64,000 bases of DNA from JALOOB01 sp040766655 (GTDB lineage: Bacteria; Chloroflexota; Anaerolineae; CG2-30-64-16), in NCBI GenBank assembly GCA_040766655.1, contig JAXGQB010000007.1, positions 186,001-250,000 on the forward strand, in the 5' to 3' direction. Below are positions 33,620-42,272 of the stretch, one piece after another. The notes under the pieces are model-generated. The model did no database searches, was not told the origin of the DNA, and saw only the letters and a list, made by a program, of their open reading frames with translations. The position numbers and the translations under genes were made by a program. How positions within the stretch are numbered: position 1 is the first letter of the stretch; each line of letters begins with the position of its first letter.

Positions 33620-35035
33620 ATGTCAGGTAGAAGCTTAGCACGTTCACTGTTCCCGATTCTGGCCGCGCTGACCTTGCTGGTCGGCGGCTGCGTGGCACCT
33701 GCGCCCACAGCCGCACCGGCAGCGGCTCCGACGACCGCACCGGCTGCGGCACCCGCCGCGGCCGAACCGACCACCGCTCCCGCCGCAGCACCCGCGGCCG
33801 ATGTCACCAGCATCACCTTCTGGCATGCCATGAGTGGCAGCCGCGAGAAGGTCGTGAATGAGATGGCCGAGTCCTTCAATGCCCTTCATCCCGACATGAA
33901 GGTCGAGCCGCAACTGATCGGCAGCTATGCCGAGACCCTCACCAAGGCACTGGCCGCGTACAAGACCGGCAGCCCGCCGACCATCGTGCAGGTGTACGAG
34001 GTCGGCACGCGCACCATGCTCGACTCGGACGCCGTCATTCCGGTCTACACGATGGACAAGGGCGAGGTGAACTGGGACGAGGTCGTCCAGCCGATCATGA
34101 AGTACTACTCGGTGGAGGGCAAGCTGTCCTGCATGCCGTTCAACAGCTCCACCGCCATGCTGTACTACAACAAGGATATGTTCGCGGCCGCGGGCCTCGA
34201 CCCCGAGAAGCCGCCCGCAACCTGGGCCGAGGTCGAAGCGGTCAGCAAGACGCTGATGGAGGCCGGCGTCGCGCAGGGCGGGTTCTCGATGGGTTGGCCT
34301 GCCTGGATCTTCGAGCAGGAGTTCGCCCTGCACGATCAACTGTACGCCGACAATGACAACGGCCGCGCCGGCCTGGCCACGAAGATCCTCTTCAACACCG
34401 ACTTCGGCGTCAAGCTGCTGACCGAGTGGCAGCGGATGGCGAAAGAAGGCGTGCTGGTTTACGGCGGCCGTGAGTACAGCGCCAACGATCCCTTCCTGGC
34501 CGGCCAGTTCGGTATGCTGTTCCAGAGCACTTCCAGCCTGGGAGGCATCATCAAGGCCGCCCAGTTCAAGGTAGGCACGGCCTATCTGCCCCGCCTCGAC
34601 GGCTTCGATGGCGTCGGCAACAGCGTCATCGGTGGCGGCTGCAACTGGGTCATGAAGGGCGCCACCGAGGCGCAACAGAAGGTTGCCTGGGAGTTCCTGA
34701 AGTACACCTTCACGCCCGAGCGCTCCGTCATCTGGCACAAGGGGACCGGGTACTTCCCCACCAGCCTGACCGCGTATGAGGATCTGAAGAAGGAAGGGTG
34801 GTTCGAAGCGGAGCCAAATCACGCCACAGCATTCAACCAGATTCTCGGCGGCGCGGACACGCCGGCGGCCACAGGTGTAGTCCTGGGCGACTTCGTCCAG
34901 ATCCGTGACATCACCGGCGCCGCCATCGAAGAGGTCGTGGTCAACTTCGTCGACCCGAAGCAGGCCCTGACCAAGGCGGAGACGGAAACCAATCAGGTGC
35001 TGAGCGATTACGCTCAGATGCACCCGCAGCAGTAG
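33620..35035 (+). CDS. UgpB-type sugar-binding lipoprotein (second set)
   Basis: 471 residues with a lipobox (ALTLLVGGCVAP) and an Ala/Pro/Thr tether of ~45 residues. The binding fold follows: ITFWHAMSGSREKVVNEMAESFNALHP, PPTIVQVYEVGTRTMLDS, FNSSTAMLYYNKDMFAAAGLDPEKPP. SD AAGGAGAAGAAGG precedes the ATG. First gene of a receptor-permease-permease operon. Sequence motifs are close to those of the receptor at 14.3-15.7 kb, so the two are paralogues with possibly different ligands. Confidence 0.92.
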   Translation: MSGRSLARSLFPILAALTLLVGGCVAPAPTAAPAAAPTTAPAAAPAAAEPTTAPAAAPAADVTSITFWHAMSGSREKVVNEMAESFNALHPDMKVEPQLIGSYAETLTKALAAYKTGSPPTIVQVYEVGTRTMLDSDAVIPVYTMDKGEVNWDEVVQPIMKYYSVEGKLSCMPFNSSTAMLYYNKDMFAAAGLDPEKPPATWAEVEAVSKTLMEAGVAQGGFSMGWPAWIFEQEFALHDQLYADNDNGRAGLATKILFNTDFGVKLLTEWQRMAKEGVLVYGGREYSANDPFLAGQFGMLFQSTSSLGGIIKAAQFKVGTAYLPRLDGFDGVGNSVIGGGCNWVMKGATEAQQKVAWEFLKYTFTPERSVIWHKGTGYFPTSLTAYEDLKKEGWFEAEPNHATAFNQILGGADTPAATGVVLGDFVQIRDITGAAIEEVVVNFVDPKQALTKAETETNQVLSDYAQMHPQQ

Positions 35036-35131
35036 CAGCACCACCGGCGAGGCGCTCCGACCCTCTGAACGACGGTCGGAGCGCCTCGCCTGCAGGCCGC
35101 GCCACTGCCATTCCGCATCTGAGAGACTCAC

Positions 35132-36013
35132 ATGCAGACACGCTTCCCCAACCGGTTTCTACCCTACCTGCTGCTGGCGCCGAGCGTTCTCGTAGTCCTG
35201 GTCTTCTTCGCCATTCCCGCGGTCCAGAGCATCCAACTCAGCCTGTACCGCGTCAGCGCGTTGGGCGATCGCCGCATCTTCGTCGGCCTGCAGAACTTCA
35301 CGCGGCTTTTCGCAGATCCCGATTACCTGAATTCGATCGTGGTCACGGGCTGGTTTTCACTCTTCGTTGTCTTCTTCGGGTTGGCCGTGAGCCTCCTTGT
35401 GGCGGTGGTGGCCAACCAGCAGTTGCGCGGATTTGCGTTCTACCGGACGCTCCTCATCTGGCCCTATGCGATCTCGCCATCGATCGCGGGCTTGATCTGG
35501 GCGCTGATGCTGGAGCCGAGCTTCGGGTTGGCAAGTGGGCTGCTCACCAGCCTGACCGGCATCTCGTTTAACTGGCGCACGTCCGCGGATCACGCCCTGA
35601 TCTTCATCGCGCTCGCCGCGACGTGGAAGATGTTGGGCTACAACATCATCTTCTTCCTGGCCGGCCTGCGCGGCCTGCCCAGTGAGTTGCTCGAAGCGGC
35701 CGAGGTGGATGGTGCAGGCCCGTGGCGACGCTTCTGGCGCATTGCGTTCCCACTGCTCTCGCCGACGACCTTTTTCCTCTTTGTCATGAACACCCTGTAC
35801 GCGTTCTTCGAGGGCTTCGGTCTCGTCCACATCACCACGGCAGGCGGACCGGGCCGAGCCACCGACCTGCTGGTCTTCAAGCTCTATCGCGACGGCTTCA
35901 TCGGGCTGAACACGGGCTATGCCTCGGCCCAGTCGGTGTTGCTGCTCATCATGGTAGCCGTGCTGACCACCCTGCAGTTCCGCTTCGCCGGCAATAAGGT
36001 GTTTTACCAATGA
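35132..36013 (+). CDS. Sugar ABC permease, UgpA type (second set)
   Basis: 293 residues, six helices, EAA loop ELLEAAEVDGAGPWRRFWRIAFPLLSPTTFF. N-terminus FLPYLLLAPSVLVVLVFFAIPAVQSIQLS is typical. The stop overlaps the start of the next permease by 4 nt (ATGA). Partner of the lipoprotein 96 bp upstream. Confidence 0.93.
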   Translation: MQTRFPNRFLPYLLLAPSVLVVLVFFAIPAVQSIQLSLYRVSALGDRRIFVGLQNFTRLFADPDYLNSIVVTGWFSLFVVFFGLAVSLLVAVVANQQLRGFAFYRTLLIWPYAISPSIAGLIWALMLEPSFGLASGLLTSLTGISFNWRTSADHALIFIALAATWKMLGYNIIFFLAGLRGLPSELLEAAEVDGAGPWRRFWRIAFPLLSPTTFFLFVMNTLYAFFEGFGLVHITTAGGPGRATDLLVFKLYRDGFIGLNTGYASAQSVLLLIMVAVLTTLQFRFAGNKVFYQ

Positions 36014-36915
36014 GCCAGTCTGCCACAACTCACGGAGGTTACGCGCCGGCTCACGCCAATCGGCCGAGGCGCAGCCGCTGGGATTCCCTGCGCAAGCGAC
36101 TCGTTCAGCCGGGCGTGTCGCACGCGGTCATGATCGTCGCAGTGCTGATCACGCTCATTCCGCTGATGTACGCGGTCCTGCTGGCAACCCAGACGCCCCA
36201 GCAGTACTACCAGTCGCCGCCCCGGTTCCTGCCCGGCAGTTCCCTGCTGGAGAACAGTCGCTACGCGTGGACCGACATCCACATGGACCGGCTGCTGGTG
36301 AACACGATGGTCATCTCGCTGGTGGTCGCCATCGGCAAGATCATCCTCAGCATCCTGGCCGGCTTTGCCTTTGTCTACTTCGACTTCCCGGGCAAGCGCT
36401 GGGTCTTCGTCTTGATCCTGCTCACCCACATGCTGCCGGTGCCCGTGCGCATCGTGCCCACCTTCGAGTTGCTGGATCAGATGGGCTGGGTCGACACCTA
36501 CGCGGGACTCACCATACCGTTTCTGGCCAGCGCCACCGGCACGATTCTCTTCCGCCAGCTCTACCAGACCATCCCGCCGAGCCTGGCCGATGCCGCGCGC
36601 ATGGATGGTGCCGGGCCGATGCGCTTCCTCTGGTCCATCGTGATGCCGCTCTCCCGCACCAACATCGCGGCCCTCTTCCTGGTCGAGTTCATCTACATGT
36701 GGAATCAGTACCTGTGGCCGCTCATCATCGCTAACTCCGACAGCACCCGCGTGGTGCAGATCGGCTTGAAGCAGTTGGTGGCCACCGATGCGGCCGTGGA
36801 GTGGCACTACGTCATGGCCGGCACCGTCATCTCGACCATACCGCCGCTGATCATCCTGATCCTGCTCCAACACAGCTTGCTCGAGGGGATGTCGCTATAC
36901 GAAGATAAGTCCTGA
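36010..36915 (+). CDS. Sugar ABC permease, UgpE type (second set)
   Basis: 301 residues. MalG-like C-terminal domain with EAA loop SLADAARMDGAGPMRFLWSIVMPLSRTNIAALF and the motif YMWNQYLWPLIIANSDSTRVVQIGLKQL. Last gene of the operon, followed by a strong terminator. No ATPase gene accompanies it. Confidence 0.93.
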   Translation: MSQSATTHGGYAPAHANRPRRSRWDSLRKRLVQPGVSHAVMIVAVLITLIPLMYAVLLATQTPQQYYQSPPRFLPGSSLLENSRYAWTDIHMDRLLVNTMVISLVVAIGKIILSILAGFAFVYFDFPGKRWVFVLILLTHMLPVPVRIVPTFELLDQMGWVDTYAGLTIPFLASATGTILFRQLYQTIPPSLADAARMDGAGPMRFLWSIVMPLSRTNIAALFLVEFIYMWNQYLWPLIIANSDSTRVVQIGLKQLVATDAAVEWHYVMAGTVISTIPPLIILILLQHSLLEGMSLYEDKS

Positions 36916-36972
36916 AGCCCAGTAGTTGTGCACGGGGCCTTCAGTCGCCCGGCACTTGGGCTCGGATTAGCA

Positions 36973-37009
36973 AAAGGCCTCCCGGATTCGGAGAATCCGG
37001 GAGGCCTTT
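36973..37009. terminator. Bidirectional terminator after the second ABC operon
   Basis: Perfect 16-bp stem AAAGGCCTCCCGGATT/AATCCGGGAGGCCTTT with a 5-nt loop, A-rich on one side and T-ending on the other. It separates the operon from the tRNA-Leu/rnpB genes on the opposite strand. Confidence 0.9.
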
Positions 37010-37021
37010 ACCGTCTCGCGA

Positions 37022-37103
37022 TGCCGACGGGGGGATTTGAACCCCCACGAGCTTAGCTCAGCAGATCCTAAGTCTGCAGCGTCTGCCATTCCGCCACGTC
37101 GGC
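37022..37103 (-). tRNA. tRNA-Leu (TAG)
   Basis: Class II tRNA with a long variable arm. Acceptor GCCGACG pairs with CGTCGGC. Anticodon loop CTTAGGA in stem GCAGA/TCTGC. Confidence 0.95.
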
Positions 37104-37218
37104 TGACCACGAACGACCCGATTCGTGCTCTCAATTCACCTGAGTTGCCCGATGCGTACCACGAACCGGACTGAGCCAGTCACATCAGGCTAATCAGGCG
37201 AATCAAGCGAATCAAGGT

Positions 37219-37701
37219 CCTTGCCGGATCTTACCCCCGATTCTGTCGGCCCGTAGGCCTGCCGCCATCTATCTCGGGCGCCTTACGACGCCCGGCCTCG
37301 CCTGGCCTGGCAGGTGTGACCCGCCTTCACCGGCTCGGCTGCGATGAGACCGAACAGCCGGGCGACCACGCAGGGTCGCCCCTACACAGTCCGCCCATTT
37401 GCCCGGCCCACTCACCTTGCTCCCGGCTGTACGCTCGCCTGGCCGGCCGCATTGCTGCGAGCCGCCGGTGGGCTCTTACCCCACCGTTTCAGCCCTCACG
37501 GCCGAACCGAGACGAGGTCTCGGTTCGGCTTCGCGGGTTTGCTTTCTGTTGCGGTTGTAGTCGCCCGGCCGTCACCGTCCGGGCGCCCCCACTTGCTGTT
37601 TCGTGGGGCAGCTGTTCCACGCGCGCCCTGCGGCGGCGCAGATGGGAGTCGGGAAGTTCCTCCCCAGGGTCGGGCCCTGAGGCGGCGGCTCACCGGCAAG
37701 T
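37219..37701 (-). ncRNA. rnpB: RNase P RNA (bacterial type A)
   Basis: Catalytic RNA that matures tRNA 5' ends. Landmarks on the minus strand, in order: GAGGAACTTCC near the 5' end, CAACAGAAAGCAAACC, GGCTGAAACGGTGGGGTAAG with AGAGCCCACC, and near the 3' end GATAGATGG with ACAGAATCGGGGGTAAGA. The terminal helix P1 pairs CTTGCCGG with CCGGCAAG. The ~480-nt length is on the long side, with a GC-rich extra hairpin around 37500-37530. It has a consensus promoter and is probably followed by tRNA-Leu. Confidence 0.92.
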
Positions 37702-37707
37702 ATGGTT

Positions 37708-37736
37708 ATTGTAGCCTTTGCGCGAGGGGGTGTCAA
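37708..37736 (-). promoter_or_regulatory. Promoter of rnpB
   Basis: Minus strand TTGACA, 17-bp spacer, TACAAT, ending 7 nt before the start of the RNA. Confidence 0.85.
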
Positions 37737-37754
37737 AAAGGGGTCCGCCGCGGC

Positions 37755-38441
37755 CTACCCGGCCTCGGCGATCTCCATGAGCGCATCCATGTCGACGAGG
37801 ACGACCTTGCCGCGGCGCGTGTGGATCAGCTCATCCCGGCGGAACTTGCTCATCACGCGGATGGCGGTCTCGACGGTGGTGCCGGTCATGTCCGCCACGT
37901 CCTGCCGCGTGAGGGGCATCTCGATCACCCTGCCGTCGGGCGTGTCCGCGCCGGCCGTCTGACCCAGCTTGATCAGGGTGCGCGCGATGCGCTGCTCGAC
38001 GCGCTCGACCGCGAGGCTGCGGATCTGCTCCGCGGAACTGCGGAGTCGAATCCCCATGTCGTTGATGACCGTGAGCGCGAAGACGGGGAACCGGTAAACC
38101 AGGGTCAGGCAGTCATTGCGGGAGATGACGAGGAGCGTGCAGTCCTCGATGGCCTGCGCGGTGCCCGGATAGCCGATGCCGTCGAACACGCCCACGCTGC
38201 CCAACAACTGCCCGGGGCCGACGACGCGCAGAACGACATCCTTGCCGTCGGTCGAGTGGCGCAGCACCTTAACCTTGCCCGTCTTGACGACGTACAAGGT
38301 GCGCGGCGCTTCGCCCTCCAGAAAGATGTAGTCGTCCTTCTGGTATTGGCGTTCGCCGAAAAGATCGACAACCTTCTCCCAGTCTCTGTCGGACAGGCCG
38401 GCGAACACCGGCAGTGCGCTCAGGATCTCGCGCCGGTCCAT
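37755..38441 (-). CDS. Crp/Fnr-family transcriptional regulator
   Basis: 228 residues. The N-terminal cyclic-nucleotide-binding-like barrel (LSALPVFAGLSDRDWEKVVDLFGERQYQKDDYIFLEGE) and the dimer helix are followed by a winged helix (MPLTRQDVADMTGTTVETAIRVMSKFRRDELIHTRRGKV). It lacks the Cys cluster of Fnr and the full cAMP-binding set of Crp, so the signal is unknown. The gene lies just upstream of rnpB on the same strand. A TGC-TATAAT extended -10 stands before it. Confidence 0.9.
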   Translation of the reverse strand: MDRREILSALPVFAGLSDRDWEKVVDLFGERQYQKDDYIFLEGEAPRTLYVVKTGKVKVLRHSTDGKDVVLRVVGPGQLLGSVGVFDGIGYPGTAQAIEDCTLLVISRNDCLTLVYRFPVFALTVINDMGIRLRSSAEQIRSLAVERVEQRIARTLIKLGQTAGADTPDGRVIEMPLTRQDVADMTGTTVETAIRVMSKFRRDELIHTRRGKVVLVDMDALMEIAEAG

Positions 38442-38492
38442 CAGGAACTCCGGGAAAACAGGTACAATATGATGCAGGTCATAAACAGGAGG

Positions 38493-38498
38493 ATTATA
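38493..38498 (-). promoter_or_regulatory. Extended -10 element before the Crp/Fnr-like gene
   Basis: Minus strand TGCTATAAT with no clear -35, about 50 bp before the gene start. Confidence 0.5.
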
Positions 38499-38548
38499 GC
38501 ACGCAGGCCGCAGAGCGGCAATTTGTGGGGCCGATGCCCTTCGGGGAT

Positions 38549-38658
38549 CGATTGAAGATTGAAGATTGAAAATTGAAAATTGAAGATCGAAAACCGGCTA
38601 CGAAGGCGAGCCAGTCCTCAATCTTCAATCTTCAATCTGTGATCTTCAATCTTCAATC
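38549..38658. repeat. ATTGAAG heptamer repeats in inverted blocks
   Basis: A block of ATTGAAG/ATTGAAA copies (38549-38590) faces an inverted block of CTTCAAT copies (38617-38658). The inverted block supplies the stop codon of the VIT/VWA gene. The same 22-nt core, with ATCGATTGAAG at its start, recurs at 43754. Confidence 0.85.
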
Positions 38659-40872
38659 GTCCGGCGTGACGACGTACGCCTTGCCTTCGAAAACGACGGT
38701 CACGCGGTCCCCGAGGGCCAGGTAGCGTCCGATGCCGGGGTGCTCCGCCAGGAGCGCGAAGTAGCGCGCGCTGCCGAAGACGATCGACTCAGGCCTCAGC
38801 TTCCTGGCATCGAACGCGGTGTCGACCCAGGCGCCGTCCTGCAGGGTGAAGGTCTTGTCAGCCACCTGGCGCACCGTCTCGACGGACGGCGCCTCCGCGG
38901 CGGTCTGAGATTCACGCAGCGCAGCGTCGCTCTGCGCCTTCGAGACGGCCGCCTCGCCGGAACGCCCGGCATCCGGCGCCATGATCGACGGTGCAGGTCC
39001 GCCCGCGCCCCCCAAGCCCGGGAGCACCGGGATGCCCGGGGCACCGAAGGCTGGCCTGGGGACGGGACCGGTCGCGCCCGGCTCCTCGACGAGGAACGAG
39101 GTGTAGGGCGTCACGATGCCGTGCTTGGTCCCCAACTCGGTCACTTCTTCGACCAGTTCCACGCGCTCGCCCTTGAGGCGGATCTGCGTCAGCAGATAGC
39201 CGATCTTGCGCTGGGCCCAGAGCCGGGGGATGAACTCGTTGCCGCCCCGCTCCACGAACTGGAGGCCCGCGTAGCGATAGGAGCGCGGCCCAGCGTCGAC
39301 CTCGCCCGACAGGCGCAGGGTGGCCGTCCCGCCCTCGCGGTACCGTCCGGCGATGATCAGCTGCGTGCCGCCGAACAGGTCGGGCAGCGGATACGGATAC
39401 ATGTCCTCGACCTTCACGCCCGAGAAGGCGGCCTGCACGTCCACCAGCACCGGTGCGCTCACGGTGGCGTAGAAGCCGGACACCTCTTCCTCGATGTCCT
39501 GCTCCGGCCGCACGTACGCGCTCGTCCCGCGCTGCTGGCTGCTGAGCTCGTCCAGCAACAGGGTGTCCACGTCGTAGCCGACGCCGAACGAGAAGAGCCG
39601 GACGGACCTGGGCGCAGCCGCGGCCACGTTCGCCACGATCCGGTCCGGGTCGATCTCGCCTGCGGTCGGCAGGCCGTCGGTCATGAAGATTACGACCGTC
39701 GGTCGCTCCTCGTCTACGCCGGCCACGGCCTCGAGCAACGCGCGGTTGATGTCGGTGCTGCCCGCGGCGCGCAGCCTGTCGATGAACCGGCGGCCGGCCG
39801 CGGCCTGGCTCAGACCGACGGGCCGCTCCGCGAAGAGCCGCGTCGCGGTGCTGAACGTCACGATGTTGAAGCGGTCGGCCTCGCCCAGGTTGTCCAGCAC
39901 GTAGCGCGCGGCGCGGCGGGCCTGGTCGATCTTCTCGCCCTCCATGCTGCCCGACGTGTCGAGCACCACGATCACGTCCTTGGGCACCGCCTCGCCCTCC
40001 GCCTCCACGGGCGGCGTCACCAGGAGCAGGAAGTAGCCGTCCTCGCCGAAGGGCTTGTTGCTCAGCAGGTTCACCGCGATGGCGTCCTGTGACACGCTGT
40101 AATACAGGTCGAAGTCACGGTCGGGCCGCACGTCGCGCGCTTCGTAGCCCACCGTCGCATGGTTCGCAGCTTCACGCGTCACCTGCACGGGGTGCGAGGG
40201 CGAGTAGATCGCGCGCAGGTCTGCCCGGTCCTGGATGTCGACGCTGATCGCCACCTCCGAGAGCGGCCGCGCGGAGAACTTCTCCGTGTTCAGGGGATAG
40301 CGATAGTGCACGAGGCCGCCCTGCTGCCCCAGCACCTGCGTGTACGCCAGCTCGATGCGACGCTCGCCGCGCGGGGGGATCGGAAAGATTCTCGCCTGGA
40401 ATGCGCCCCGGCCGATGTACTCCAGCAGCGCGGGGTCCTTCTGCTGCCGGACGATGTCCTCGTAAATGCGGCGTGCTTCGTCCCGGCCGAGCAGCTTGCC
40501 CTCGAACTTCTTGCCGTCGACCCACATGTCGAAGCTCGACACTGCCGCATCCTCGGGCAGCGGGAAGACGTACGTGCCCTCCACCGCGAAACCCGCGTCG
40601 TTGACGAAGACCTGGTCGACGCGCGTCGTGGCCACCTGGTTCTCGATCGTCACCTCGACGCGGTGGTACTTGATGGTGAGTGGAATCTCGCGCCAGGGAA
40701 CGGGCCGGTCCCTGGGGGGCTGCGCGATGATGAAGCCGTCTGCCGACGCCGGGGACGCGGCAAAGATCAGCATCAGCAGGAGGACGAGCAGCAGCAGCCC
40801 CAGCGTCAGCAGGGGCCGGCTGACAGGATGGCGCCGCAGGGCGGCGGAATGGGCAGACGGATGGATGGTCAT
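38653..40872 (-). CDS. VIT and von Willebrand factor A domain protein
   Basis: A 739-residue exported protein. Signal peptide LLTLGLLLLVLLLMLIFAASPASA, then a VIT domain (~40-170; VDQVFVNDAGFAVEGTYVFPLPEDAAVSSFDMWVDGKK). A VWA domain (~295-470) has the MIDAS motif DTSGSMEG near residue 302 and FMTDGLPTAGE. The C-terminus is Ala/Pro/Gly-rich and shows no LPxTG or transmembrane anchor, unlike related sortase-target proteins. Probably a secreted or envelope adhesion or complex-assembly protein. Confidence 0.88.
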   Translation of the reverse strand: MTIHPSAHSAALRRHPVSRPLLTLGLLLLVLLLMLIFAASPASADGFIIAQPPRDRPVPWREIPLTIKYHRVEVTIENQVATTRVDQVFVNDAGFAVEGTYVFPLPEDAAVSSFDMWVDGKKFEGKLLGRDEARRIYEDIVRQQKDPALLEYIGRGAFQARIFPIPPRGERRIELAYTQVLGQQGGLVHYRYPLNTEKFSARPLSEVAISVDIQDRADLRAIYSPSHPVQVTREAANHATVGYEARDVRPDRDFDLYYSVSQDAIAVNLLSNKPFGEDGYFLLLVTPPVEAEGEAVPKDVIVVLDTSGSMEGEKIDQARRAARYVLDNLGEADRFNIVTFSTATRLFAERPVGLSQAAAGRRFIDRLRAAGSTDINRALLEAVAGVDEERPTVVIFMTDGLPTAGEIDPDRIVANVAAAAPRSVRLFSFGVGYDVDTLLLDELSSQQRGTSAYVRPEQDIEEEVSGFYATVSAPVLVDVQAAFSGVKVEDMYPYPLPDLFGGTQLIIAGRYREGGTATLRLSGEVDAGPRSYRYAGLQFVERGGNEFIPRLWAQRKIGYLLTQIRLKGERVELVEEVTELGTKHGIVTPYTSFLVEEPGATGPVPRPAFGAPGIPVLPGLGGAGGPAPSIMAPDAGRSGEAAVSKAQSDAALRESQTAAEAPSVETVRQVADKTFTLQDGAWVDTAFDARKLRPESIVFGSARYFALLAEHPGIGRYLALGDRVTVVFEGKAYVVTPDD

Positions 40873-40965
40873 GGTGCTCCTCCTTGGTTCTGCCCATGTG
40901 ACGACGCGTGAGGCGTGCCGGTTCCTCCGGAGGGAGGATGCCGCACGCGCAGGAGCACCGGACTC

Positions 40966-41487
40966 CTACGGCTCCAGGTTGTAGGTGAGCCCCGAGATGA
41001 ACCACCGCCCGCCGCGGCGGACGAACGTCCACCGGTCGCCGCCCACCGCAACCTCGTCGCCGATGGCCGTGGTGCTGGTGGCGGTCGCGGTGTCGCCCTC
41101 CACCGTGATCCGGATGTCGCGCGCGCCGGCTGCGAGCGGGTTGCCGGGCAGCACCAGGACGACATATCGCTCGCGAATGGCATCGCGGCCGCGCCAGCGC
41201 GCGTCGTCCCCCTCGTCGTCCGGCGTATGCTTCGCGTCCACGATCACTGCGTCCTCGGCCCACAGCGTCATCAGGCCCGCCAGATCCTGCGAGACCAGCG
41301 CCGCGGCCTCCTGCTCGATGAGTTGCCGGATGGCCTCCTCATCGTCGGCTGGCTGCGTCGGTGCCAGCGGCACGATGTCGGTGGGCCGCTCGCCCAGCGA
41401 CGAAGGCTGCGCCGGCGCAGCACACGAAACGATCCCCAGAAGCAGCAACAGCGCGATCGACCATGCAGATCGAAGATAGACAGTCAT
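40966..41487 (-). CDS. NTF2/SnoaL-like lipoprotein
   Basis: 173 residues with signal peptide and lipobox (LLLLLGIVSCAAP). An NTF2-like cone fold follows: DDEEAIRQLIEQEAAALVSQDLAGLMTLWAEDAVIVDAKH, RDAIRERYVVLV and a C-terminal RGGRWFISGLTY strand. Start ATG 41487 gives the signal peptide; upstream residues have no export signal. The function of such lipoproteins is unknown. It lies 93 bp upstream of the VIT/VWA gene on the same strand and may be cotranscribed with it. Confidence 0.8.
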   Translation of the reverse strand: MTVYLRSAWSIALLLLLGIVSCAAPAQPSSLGERPTDIVPLAPTQPADDEEAIRQLIEQEAAALVSQDLAGLMTLWAEDAVIVDAKHTPDDEGDDARWRGRDAIRERYVVLVLPGNPLAAGARDIRITVEGDTATATSTTAIGDEVAVGGDRWTFVRRGGRWFISGLTYNLEP

Positions 41488-41593
41488 AGGCCTCCCCAAA
41501 TGCAGTGCGGCCCGATCATAGCACCGCGGACAGGACAGGCCAAAACCAGCGAGATGCGCTGCACCCGGTTTCCTCACAACGCCGAATGCCGAT

Positions 41594-41622
41594 TTGCATC
41601 CCCGGTCGCCTTAGCGTATAAT
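41594..41622 (+). promoter_or_regulatory. Promoter of greA-lysS
   Basis: TTGCAT, 17-bp spacer, TATAAT. Predicted start near 41629, leaving a ~165-nt leader. Confidence 0.7.
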
Positions 41623-41635
41623 TTTGGGCGTTCGA

Positions 41636-41655
41636 GCCGTCTATCCATTGACGGC
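41636..41655 (+). terminator. First hairpin in the greA leader
   Basis: GCCGTC/GACGGC stem with 8-nt loop followed by GTTCTTTATT. Starts ~7 nt after the predicted transcription start. Confidence 0.5.
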
Positions 41656-41692
41656 GTTCTTTATTGTACAGGCCCGGGCAGGTCCAAACGCC

Positions 41693-41730
41693 ACGGCTGC
41701 CAGCGGTTGCTGGGCCGTCGGCGCTTTTTT
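41693..41730 (+). terminator. Second, attenuator-like terminator in the greA leader
   Basis: Stem ACGGC-CCAGC/GCTGG-GCCGT with a 2-nt bulge and GGTT loop, followed closely by CGGCGC and six Ts. It lies 64 nt before the greA ATG, inside the leader. Confidence 0.65.
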
Positions 41731-41793
41731 ATGACCCGGCCAAGCCAGCTGAACACACAACGATCACAGGAGAACCCAAGGGTACATTGCGTC

Positions 41794-42267
41794 ATGGATG
41801 ATACAAACAGCCACTATCTGACGGCAGAAGGAATCCAGAAGCTGCGGGAGGAACTCGACCACCTCATCAACGTCCGACGTCCCGAAGTGGCGCGCCAGAT
41901 CGCCGATGCGAAGGCGGACGGCGACATTTCGGAGAACGCGGGCTACGACGAGGCGAAGAACACCCAGGCTTTCGTGGAAGGCCGCATCCTCACCCTGCGC
42001 AATATCCTCGGCACTGCAGTTATCATCGATCACACCCATTCGAACGGCACGGTGGACATCGGCTGCAAGGTCACCATCCGTGACGTCGAATACGGCGACG
42101 AGGAAACGTACACGATCGTCGGCTCCACTGAGGTGGACCCCGGAAACGGGCGCATCTCGTTCAGGTCTCCCATCGGCCGCGCGCTCATGGGCCATGCGGT
42201 CGGCAAGATCGTCGAAGTGCAGACGCCGGGCGGAGCCGCCGAATTCGAGATCACCAAGATACAGTAG
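41794..42267 (+). CDS. greA: Transcription elongation factor GreA
   Basis: 157 residues. Rescues backtracked RNA polymerase. The N-terminal coiled coil has HYLTAEGIQKLREELDHLINVRRPEVARQIADAKADGDISENAGYDEAKN, including the acidic DxxENxxYDxxK tip. The C-terminal FKBP-like domain ends in GAAEFEITKIQ. A much longer open frame exists upstream, but ATG 41794 gives the exact family N-terminus. It is followed 5 bp later by lysS, a common pairing. Confidence 0.96.
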   Translation: MDDTNSHYLTAEGIQKLREELDHLINVRRPEVARQIADAKADGDISENAGYDEAKNTQAFVEGRILTLRNILGTAVIIDHTHSNGTVDIGCKVTIRDVEYGDEETYTIVGSTEVDPGNGRISFRSPIGRALMGHAVGKIVEVQTPGGAAEFEITKIQ

Positions 42268-42272
42268 GTAGC

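Noticed and set aside
38549..38658. Possible CRISPR array in the ATTGAAG repeats
   Set aside because: Seven-base units without unique spacers, no cas genes; a simple repeat in inverted blocks.
40915..41793. Long in-frame N-terminal extension of greA
   Set aside because: It crosses the promoter and leader hairpins and is antisense to the NTF2-like lipoprotein; ATG 41794 gives the exact GreA N-terminus.
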